A DNA stretch of 8,033 nt from Cyclobacteriaceae bacterium (lineage in GTDB: Bacteria; Bacteroidota; Bacteroidia; Cytophagales; Cyclobacteriaceae): positions 1-8,033 of the forward strand of contig JALOMY010000126.1 of NCBI GenBank assembly GCA_025455225.1. Direction: 5' to 3'. Below the pieces are notes generated by a model that worked only from the letters and a program-made list of their open reading frames with translations, made no database searches and had not been told where the DNA came from. Of this stretch, positions 1 through 4,805 are shown piece by piece. The translations under genes and the position numbers were made by a program. Positions within the stretch are counted from its first letter, which is position 1. The number at the start of each line of letters is the position of its first letter.

Positions 1-1
1 C

Positions 2-331
2 AATCGAAGAGTACTTTACATTTTTGGATCGGGTAGACATCAACTTTTGGTTGACAATCAGGTCAGGTTATTCCTGGATATGGAAAATGATTGTCAGGAA
101 CGCGACCTGGATATCAAACCGGTCAATACACTTTTGGATCAGCAGAAATACCTCAAACAATTTGGTGTAACGGAAGAAGAATTCAGGGTGATGCTGATAG
201 GTAAAGATGGAGGAGTTAAGTTAAACAGTCAGCAACCGGTAACTGTAAATCAAATCTTTGAGTTAATTGATTCAATGCCCATGCGCCAGCATGAAATGCG
301 TCAAAAAAAGGAAAAAAGCCGTTCCTATTAA
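2..331 (+). CDS. DUF4174-family protein, C-terminal part (5' truncated by window edge)
   Basis: The reading frame is open from base 2, so the gene begins outside the window; the TTG at 47 is only an internal codon. About 109 residues are visible. They begin NRRVLYIFGSG, like the strand that opens the DUF4174 domain. Further on come LDMENDCQERDLDI and a C-terminal block containing VMLIGKDGGVKL and IFELIDSMPMRQHEMR. The 'LIGKDGGVK ... IFxLIDxMPMRxxEMR' signature is the hallmark of DUF4174, a small thioredoxin-like-fold domain found in secreted or periplasmic bacterial proteins with no established function. A signal peptide would be expected upstream but cannot be seen. The C-terminus ends in a basic tail (KKEKSRSY). 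The next gene, mscL-like, starts 45 nt downstream on the same strand. The family call is confident; the function is unknown. Confidence 0.85.
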   Translation, partial: NRRVLYIFGSGRHQLLVDNQVRLFLDMENDCQERDLDIKPVNTLLDQQKYLKQFGVTEEEFRVMLIGKDGGVKLNSQQPVTVNQIFELIDSMPMRQHEMRQKKEKSRSY

Positions 332-376
332 GCCTTCTTTTTACGTAATTGAACTTGTATTTTAAATCCTAAATCT

Positions 377-655
377 ATGTTACAGGAATTCAAAAAGTTT
401 GCCATGCGGGGTAATGTAACACTCGATGCAGCCAATCTGAATCAGCTCAGTGAATTAACCATATTGGGAACCGTCAAGTATGGAAACTTTCTGGCCGGAG
501 TTTTGAATTTCATCATAATCGCATTTGTATTATTCCTCATCGTAAAAGGAATTAATGCAACTAAAAAGAAGGAGGAAGCTGCAGCACCTCCGCCAGCACC
601 ACCGGCTGATGTACAGTTGCTTACCGAGATCCGCGACTTACTGAAAAATAAATAG
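377..655 (+). CDS. mscL: MscL-like mechanosensitive channel protein lacking transmembrane helix 1
   Basis: This is a homologue of the large-conductance mechanosensitive channel, which normally forms a pentamer in the inner membrane and releases solutes on osmotic downshock. The 92 residues hold the N-terminal amphipathic segment (1-14, MLQEFKKFAMRGNV), a short loop (15-36) ending in the conserved KYGNF, one hydrophobic helix matching TM2 (about 38-57), a KKKEE cluster, an Ala/Pro linker and the C-terminal bundle helix (LLTEIRDLLKNK, 81-92). Recalled full-length family members are about 130-150 residues. The usual segment after RGNV (VDLAVGVIIGAAFGKIV...MPP) is absent: there are 20 residues between that Val and the Tyr of YGxF, against 58 in E. 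coli MscL. The missing part includes TM1, which lines the pore. The frame is intact and the ATG at 377 aligns with the family start, so this looks like an in-frame internal deletion. Normal gating is unlikely. The family call is very secure; the functional state is inferred. Confidence 0.9.
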   Translation: MLQEFKKFAMRGNVTLDAANLNQLSELTILGTVKYGNFLAGVLNFIIIAFVLFLIVKGINATKKKEEAAAPPPAPPADVQLLTEIRDLLKNK

Positions 656-670
656 GATTATTGGTTGATA

Positions 671-727
671 GTTAATCGTTGTTGGTTGTTCGTAATTGTA
701 CCGAGCGAATGACGAACAACGATTAAC
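671..727. repeat. Bulged inverted repeat between convergent mscL-like and hbd genes
   Basis: The outer arms at 671-683 (gttaatcgttgtt) and 715-727 (aacaacgattaac) are perfectly complementary over 13 bp. An alternative inner pairing joins 686-693 (ttgttcgt) with 712-719 (acgaacaa), so the left arm contains a small internal duplication of the ttgtt motif. The element lies at the 3' ends of two convergent genes, and the hbd stop codon (complement of 723-725) is inside the right arm. It may stop transcription in both directions. No U-run follows either arm, so it is not a textbook intrinsic terminator. The low-complexity ttggttgat/gttgttggttgtt composition resembles dispersed intergenic repeats of Bacteroidota. 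Confidence 0.6.
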
Positions 728-1610
728 GAAACCGTTCGGCAACAACCAGTTCTTTACTTCCCGCGGTGTATTGGTAAAAACCACTGCCGGTTTTAACTCC
801 CTTATGACCTGCCTGAACCATGTTAACCAGCAAGGGACATGGAGCGTATTTGGTGTTACCAAATCCATTATACAATACATTCAGGATGGAAAGGCAAACA
901 TCCAGTCCTATGAAATCGGCAAGCTGTAACGGACCCATCGGGTGAGCCATACCCAGTTTCATCACCGTATCAATCTCCTGCACACCGGCAACACCTTCAT
1001 GGAGCGAATAAATCGCTTCATTAATCATGGGCATCAGAATTCGGTTGGCCACAAAACCGGGGTAATCATTTACCTCCACCGGTACTTTTTCAAGCAAGCG
1101 TGAAAGATTCATGATGGCAGCCGTTACTTCATCGCTGGTATTGTAACCCCGAATAACTTCCACCAGTTTCATTACCGGTACCGGATTCATAAAGTGCATG
1201 CCAATAACCTTATCAGGGCGTTTGGTGGCTGCAGCAATTTTAGTAATGGAAATCGATGACGTATTGGATGCCAGGATAGCTTCAGGTTTGCTGAACGCAT
1301 CCAGATCCGAAAATATTTTCAATTTGAGGTCTTCATTTTCGGTAGCGGCTTCAACAATAAGGTCGGCTTTACCTACACCCGTTTTCAGATCGGTCTGCGT
1401 GGTAATGTTGCTCAATGCTTTCGATCGGGTCTCTTCGGTAATGAGTTGTTTGGATACCTGGCGTTCCAGGTTTTTACCAATGGTGGTTATTGCCTTCTTC
1501 AGGGCATCTTCTGAAATATCGATGAGGTTAACCGTGTATCCGTATTGAGCAAAAACATGTGCAATTCCGTTGCCCATAGTACCTGAACCAATTACCGCAA
1601 TCTGCTTCAT
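723..1610 (-). CDS. hbd: 3-hydroxybutyryl-CoA / 3-hydroxyacyl-CoA dehydrogenase
   Basis: This cytosolic enzyme interconverts (S)-3-hydroxyacyl-CoA and 3-oxoacyl-CoA with NAD(P). It serves beta-oxidation, butanoate metabolism or phenylacetate breakdown. The protein has 295 residues, typical for single-domain Hbd/PaaH. The N-terminal Rossmann domain has GSGTMG at 8-13 and the ribose-binding Asp31 (LIDIS). Catalytic residues line up by spacing with human HAD: Ser118 (in SNTSS), His139 (in MHFMNP), Glu151 and Asn189 (in PGFVANR). The C-terminal dimerisation domain carries HPMGPLQLADFIGLDV and KTGSGFYQY. The start is set at the ATG complementary to 1608-1610 because MKQIAVIGSGTMG matches the family N-terminus; 18 extra upstream codons in the same frame are not conserved in character. 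It is transcribed alone, convergent with mscL and divergent from the gene at 1650. The physiological chain length cannot be told from sequence. Confidence 0.95.
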   Translation of the reverse strand: MKQIAVIGSGTMGNGIAHVFAQYGYTVNLIDISEDALKKAITTIGKNLERQVSKQLITEETRSKALSNITTQTDLKTGVGKADLIVEAATENEDLKLKIFSDLDAFSKPEAILASNTSSISITKIAAATKRPDKVIGMHFMNPVPVMKLVEVIRGYNTSDEVTAAIMNLSRLLEKVPVEVNDYPGFVANRILMPMINEAIYSLHEGVAGVQEIDTVMKLGMAHPMGPLQLADFIGLDVCLSILNVLYNGFGNTKYAPCPLLVNMVQAGHKGVKTGSGFYQYTAGSKELVVAERFR

Positions 1611-1630
1611 AGATTTTCTTATTTTGTGCG

Positions 1631-1660
1631 CAAAGATATAGGTTAACCCATGCCGGCAAA
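1631..1660 (-). promoter_or_regulatory. Bacteroidota-type sigma-A promoter for hbd
   Basis: Read on the minus strand, TTTG (complement of 1657-1660), an 18-nt spacer and TATCTTTG (complement of 1631-1638) match the Bacteroidota consensus TTTG / TAnnTTTG. The -7 element fits fully and the spacing is close to the usual 19. It ends 20 nt before the hbd ATG, implying a leader of about 10-15 nt. The -33 part lies inside the first codons of the divergent gene at 1650. Confidence 0.65.
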
Positions 1661-2135
1661 ACAAAATCCAATACGGTTGTCATCCAGGTTTTCTGGGCCT
1701 TACCGATGGGTTTTATACATTGTGTACAGTGGTGCCATCGGTGTTATTGTTTATTCCACGTTTGGCCGCGGATGGTTCTATGCAGTAAGCCAGTCGGTTT
1801 TATATGGCTGGATATTTTTTCTTTTAATCCGGATGACGGTAAAATTTCAGGAAGTCTATTTCGATGACGAATTCCTTTACGTCAGTAAAAAGCAACAAGA
1901 CTATCTGATTCCATTGGAAAACATCGAGTCCGTTGAAATTGAATCGCTCGGTGGCGTCTACAAAATTAATCTGTACCAGGCCGAACAATTGGGTAAAGAA
2001 CTCTACTTCAAGACTTCTTTGATTTATCCGCTTAATTACAAGGTAAAGGATGCCCTGGTTAATGTATTTCGTTCCAAAATTGACCACGCAAAAATTCGTA
2101 AACGGGAATTTCCCCGTAATGCCTTGATGAGCTAA
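1650..2135 (+). CDS. Two-helix membrane protein with PH-like (bPH) domain
   Basis: This is a hypothetical inner-membrane protein of 161 residues. A basic N-terminus is followed by two hydrophobic helices (about 18-37 and 43-62). A soluble, strand-rich region runs from about 66 to 140 (VYFDDEFLYVSKK, LIPLENIESVEIES, VYKINLY, ELYFKTS), and a basic tail follows. The pattern 'F.ddefLyv...dy.IPLenIesVe' after a helix pair resembles bacterial PH-like domain proteins, so that domain is the best guess; no catalytic motif is visible. The ATG at 1650 is the only Met before residue 62 and gives a sensible N-terminus. The gene is divergent from hbd (39-nt gap). It converges on the ArsC-like gene, and the two stop codons overlap (2132-2135), leaving no room for a separate terminator. 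Function unknown. Confidence 0.75.
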   Translation: MPAKQNPIRLSSRFSGPYRWVLYIVYSGAIGVIVYSTFGRGWFYAVSQSVLYGWIFFLLIRMTVKFQEVYFDDEFLYVSKKQQDYLIPLENIESVEIESLGGVYKINLYQAEQLGKELYFKTSLIYPLNYKVKDALVNVFRSKIDHAKIRKREFPRNALMS

Positions 2136-2539
2136 TTGTTACGTTTCAGGTGTGGAAGTGTCTTGCTGGCACTCTTTGGTATTCCGATTTTCAATATATC
2201 GGTAGGTTGGCTGCAGACGACTGCTTTTCCATTAAAAATGGCAATGGGACATTTAATTAATTGAGGGTTATGAATCAGTATGTCAAGCCAGCCATTCATG
2301 GTGTAATTTTGATCGCCTACTTTGGTTTTGTATTCAGTATGCGACTGATTCAGCAGTTCTTTGGGTTCAATTCCTAACAGGTTTATAACTTCTTTCCAAT
2401 AGGTTGGCCCAAGTTTATCTTTCGAGGTATCCACTTCATTTATATGACTGCAGATATCAAGAGCAATGGCCTTGGTTTTCTTTCCATCGGATGTAGCCGG
2501 ATCATAGAGCAGGAATATTTCGTTGGGATGAAACTGCAT
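2132..2539 (-). CDS. ArsC/Spx-like thioredoxin-fold protein lacking the catalytic cysteine
   Basis: The 135 residues follow the ArsC (glutaredoxin-linked arsenate reductase) fold. There is an N-terminal strand and loop, IFLLYDPATSDGKKT (8-22), then a helical part with YWKEVINLLGIEPKELLN. The C-terminal block WLDILIHNPQLIKCPIAI (84-101) contains the expected cis-proline, Pro98. Aligned with E. coli ArsC (NPACGTSRNT; NRPI; LCRP), the catalytic Cys12 position is Thr16, Arg94 becomes Cys97 and Arg107 becomes Ser110. Arsenate reduction is therefore very unlikely. Such degenerate members seem common in Bacteroidota and are often annotated as arsenate reductase by similarity. It is the last gene of the minus-strand cluster, 60 nt after the lipoprotein gene, with an inverted repeat in that gap. 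A structural or regulatory role, as for Spx-like proteins, is possible but unproven. Confidence 0.8.
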   Translation of the reverse strand: MQFHPNEIFLLYDPATSDGKKTKAIALDICSHINEVDTSKDKLGPTYWKEVINLLGIEPKELLNQSHTEYKTKVGDQNYTMNGWLDILIHNPQLIKCPIAIFNGKAVVCSQPTDILKIGIPKSASKTLPHLKRNN

Positions 2540-2542
2540 ATA

Positions 2543-2581
2543 CCTGTTTTTTAGAGAAGATTGAATTTAATAAAAAACAGG
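2543..2581. repeat. Perfect 10-bp inverted repeat upstream of the ArsC-like gene
   Basis: The arms cctgtttttt (2543-2552) and aaaaaacagg (2572-2581) are exact reverse complements separated by 19 nt. The arm nearest the ArsC-like gene ends 3 nt before its ATG. If transcribed from the lipoprotein side, the RNA could fold so that the A-rich leader of the ArsC-like gene is paired, limiting translation, or it could act as a terminator. It could instead be a protein-binding operator. A weak promoter-like match on the minus strand (TTG complement of 2605-2607, 19-nt spacer, TATTCCTG complement of 2578-2585, 6 of 8 consensus positions) overlaps one arm. Confidence 0.5.
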
Positions 2582-2599
2582 AATAATTGAAATACGGAA

Positions 2600-2962
2600 T
2601 CATTCAATCGTGATTTCTTTCGCCAGACCCATCGCATTAAAGCGAATGATCAATTTACTGGAGGTTGTGAACTCACTTCCGCATTCAGGGGAAGGTGTAA
2701 TAAAATAGGTGTAAAATTTTTGGTTGCGTGTATATAACTCGTTCTTATCGGGTTTACCCAGCAACTCGATAATACCGGTTTCATCTAAAGCGAGAAGCTT
2801 ATCCTTTTGTTGACTGATAGCTGATTCCATGCTCGCCCGTTTACCCAAACAACCATCTTTATCGGTTCTCCATGAAACTAAATCCATATTTGTTAATTCG
2901 GGCAAAGGTTTGCCGCACGAGGAGAACAAGATGAGTAAAGAAAGGCTAAGCCACCTGAACAT
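2600..2962 (-). CDS. Small predicted lipoprotein of unknown function
   Basis: The protein has 120 residues with a short hydrophobic signal (MFRWLSLSLLILFSSC). Cys16 sits in an LFSSC lipobox of the type common in Bacteroidota, so signal peptidase II processing and anchoring in the cell envelope are predicted. The mature part has two more cysteines (Cys38 in KDGCLGKR and Cys94 in SPECGSE) that could form a disulfide. The later region, IIELLGKPDKNELY, then FYTYFI, then LIIRFNAMGLAKEITIE, recalls the 'LLGxPD ... Y.Y ... L.v.F...G.v' pattern of BamE/SmpA-like folds; this is a resemblance only. Its ATG lies inside the end of the AGMO-like gene (17-bp overlap in another frame), so the two are probably co-transcribed and translationally coupled. 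A -strand ArsC-like gene follows after 60 nt. Confidence 0.75.
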   Translation of the reverse strand: MFRWLSLSLLILFSSCGKPLPELTNMDLVSWRTDKDGCLGKRASMESAISQQKDKLLALDETGIIELLGKPDKNELYTRNQKFYTYFITPSPECGSEFTTSSKLIIRFNAMGLAKEITIE

Positions 2963-4175
2963 GGGAAGGTTGTCGGTTAATGGAATAAAACCATGGAATG
3001 GATATAATCAGGAATGCAAGTGCAACTCCATAGTAAAGAGGTGCAAGTTGGAAGAAATAGGTTGCCCCGATCAGTAACACAGGATAGAGCACAATACGGA
3101 TCCACTCACTCCAGATTACCCAGGTACGATGTTCAAATAAAACACCTAGGTTCACCACGGTTACTGATATGAGCACGGTGAAAATTCCCTTTTCGCCCAG
3201 CGTAAACTTATCGGCATTGAAAAGAAACCAGGCCGTTCCTACAAGGCAGATGAGGTATTGAAAGATTACATAGAAGTTCATCGATACTGGTGCCGGTGAT
3301 TCGTATTTGTGGTAGGTCGCTTTATCGACATCCGGGGCAGACCGGTAGCCGCCCAGGTAATCCGGAAGCCATCCCGGTTTTTTGAACAGATACTTAATTT
3401 TGTCCGACCATTTCGGAATACGTTTCAAATCATTGCCCATATCGGCATAATGACTGAAGTTGGCCCACACCGCATTCCAGCTGTTAATAGGTTTGGTAAT
3501 ACCATAGGTTGGGCGCTCTTCCTCTTCCTGAAAGGTGCCGAACATCTTATCCCAAATGATAAGCGTACCTGCATGGTTCTTGTCAATGTATTTCGGATCG
3601 CGGCCGTGATGAACCCTGTGGTGGGAGGGCGTATTAAATACATATTCAAACCAGCCCATCTTGTTGATGGTTTCCGTATGAATCCAAAACTGGTAAAGCG
3701 TAATCAGGGAGGCCATCAGGGCGTAATCCCAGGTTTTAAAACCTAGAAAGGCCAGGGGTAAGCTGAAAGCGAACGTCCAGATTACCTGGAAAGAACTTTG
3801 GCGCAAGGCTACCGAAAGGTTATAATCCTCACTTTGATGATGCACTACATGGCCGCCCCAGAAAAGATTGATTTCATGACTCTTACGGTGTGCCCAGTAA
3901 TAGGCCAAGTCGGCCAATAAAAACAACATAAGCCAGTAAAGCCAGTTTCGTTCCCATTCGAAAAAACTGAAATGCTGATGCAGCAGTTGATATACTCCGA
4001 TGGCAAGTATTTTAAAAAACAAACCGGAAAGCTGGGAGGTAATACCACAACTCAGATTAGCTATGGTGTCAGGTAGGCGGTATAGCTTTTGGTGGGTTAT
4101 TTGTCCGGCTATTAGTTCAATACCGATCAGGATAAAAAAAACGGGAATTGATAATACGATCGGGTTTAAATCCAC
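2946..4175 (-). CDS. Sterol desaturase/fatty acid hydroxylase superfamily protein, alkylglycerol monooxygenase-like
   Basis: This is a 409-residue integral membrane di-iron oxygenase. The histidine clusters are visible: HRKSH (His96, His100), HVVHH (His109, His112, His113) and HHRVHH (His185, His186, His189, His190). His166 (FWIHTE) is also conserved. The surrounding text, such as HEINLFW, HHQSEDYNLSVALRQS, FNTPSHHRVHHGRD and the later IIWDKMFGTFQEE, closely matches animal AGMO (TMEM195). AGMO uses tetrahydrobiopterin and O2 to cleave the ether bond of alkylglycerols. Hydrophobic helices lie at about 5-25, 43-65, 78-95, 130-165, and in a C-terminal bundle from about 300 to 395. The start is a GTG (complement of 4173-4175): an in-frame stop lies 10 codons upstream, there is no ATG between, and the next Met (residue 83) would remove the first helices. 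It overlaps the lipoprotein gene by 17 bp. The bacterial substrate is unknown; the superfamily is certain and the AGMO subfamily likely. Confidence 0.9.
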   Translation of the reverse strand: MDLNPIVLSIPVFFILIGIELIAGQITHQKLYRLPDTIANLSCGITSQLSGLFFKILAIGVYQLLHQHFSFFEWERNWLYWLMLFLLADLAYYWAHRKSHEINLFWGGHVVHHQSEDYNLSVALRQSSFQVIWTFAFSLPLAFLGFKTWDYALMASLITLYQFWIHTETINKMGWFEYVFNTPSHHRVHHGRDPKYIDKNHAGTLIIWDKMFGTFQEEEERPTYGITKPINSWNAVWANFSHYADMGNDLKRIPKWSDKIKYLFKKPGWLPDYLGGYRSAPDVDKATYHKYESPAPVSMNFYVIFQYLICLVGTAWFLFNADKFTLGEKGIFTVLISVTVVNLGVLFEHRTWVIWSEWIRIVLYPVLLIGATYFFQLAPLYYGVALAFLIISIPWFYSINRQPSHVQVA

Positions 4176-4210
4176 AGTGATTTTCGTTATTTGCGCTGCA
4201 ATTTACGAAC

Positions 4211-4639
4211 ATGATACTAAAAATAGTCAGGAGCATTTGGTTCATTTCCATGTTGGCGGTTCTGGCCAATTTAATGTATGTCTATGCAGGGCTTCCTGAG
4301 GAAGTTGTGGTTCAGGAAGAAGGGCCAACGCTAACCACGGTAGGGAAGGAGACCTTGTTCTACTCCTGGCTGGCCATTGTTGGTGCCGTTAATGTACTGG
4401 TCTACCTGTTCAGCAAATCATTGGTACCCGATGAGGGCTTTCGCATCTGGTTTACCGGATTGATCATCACTCTGAATTTCTTCCTCGTGATTGCCTTGAG
4501 CTTCATCGGACTGTACAACAGCAGCGAAGCCTTCGATTTCAGCCGGGCAGGTATTGTTCTTTATATCGGTATCGGCTTGATTGCAGCCTGGGTTGTAAGT
4601 TGGCCCATTGTCTTATTGGTGAGGAAACTATCTTCTTAA
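4211..4639 (+). CDS. Four-helix integral membrane protein of unknown function
   Basis: The 142 residues contain four predicted membrane helices, at about 7-26, 48-67, 78-100 and 113-137. The first loop is acidic (LPEEVVVQEEGP), and LLVRKLSS forms a short basic C-terminus. No catalytic or metal-binding motif stands out, and I do not recognise the family. The ATG at 4211 gives a normal N-terminal helix. The gene is divergent from the AGMO-like gene, with 35 nt between the starts, and no clear TAnnTTTG box was found there for either direction. parE begins 166 nt downstream on the same strand. That gap is AT-rich, so parE probably has its own promoter and this gene need not be related to topoisomerase function. 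Confidence 0.75.
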   Translation: MILKIVRSIWFISMLAVLANLMYVYAGLPEEVVVQEEGPTLTTVGKETLFYSWLAIVGAVNVLVYLFSKSLVPDEGFRIWFTGLIITLNFFLVIALSFIGLYNSSEAFDFSRAGIVLYIGIGLIAAWVVSWPIVLLVRKLSS

Positions 4640-4805
4640 GATTAAGGTTTCAAACTTGTATTGCTAGCTCTTGTTTATCAATCATTTAAATCTCAATAGT
4701 TGATTCATTTTTGTAGTTAAGCAAAATTCAAAATCGGTTGAATTGATGCTAAAAATCGCTTTATTGGCGAATTCCCTCATTTTTTAAACTGAATGTTCAC
4801 TTTTT

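Noticed and set aside
302..345. Possible terminator after the DUF4174 gene (A-rich run, then gccttcttttt)
   Set aside because: The arms pair only imperfectly and no stable stem with a GC core could be drawn; the T-rich stretch alone is not enough.
696..929. Plus-strand open frame of 77 codons
   Set aside because: It lies antisense to the conserved C-terminus of Hbd, and its peptide shows no family pattern.
1611..1664. Upstream start for Hbd adding 18 residues
   Set aside because: The added residues (MFCRHGLTYIF...) precede the conserved MKQIAVIGSG start, cover the promoter and overlap the divergent gene.
2829..3077. Plus-strand open frame of 82 codons across the lipoprotein/hydroxylase junction
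   Set aside because: It is antisense to two supported genes and reads like a shadow frame, with low-complexity cysteine and lysine content and no recognisable domain.
3309..3746. Long plus-strand open frame (145 codons)
   Set aside because: It is fully antisense to the histidine-motif region of the AGMO-like gene, whose conservation explains the coding potential.
4640..4805. Promoter for parE in the AT-rich 166-nt gap (for example CATTTTTG at 4706-4713)
   Set aside because: The box misses one consensus position and no TTTG lies at the required spacing. A promoter is likely here, but I cannot place it. No hairpin longer than 4 bp was found either.
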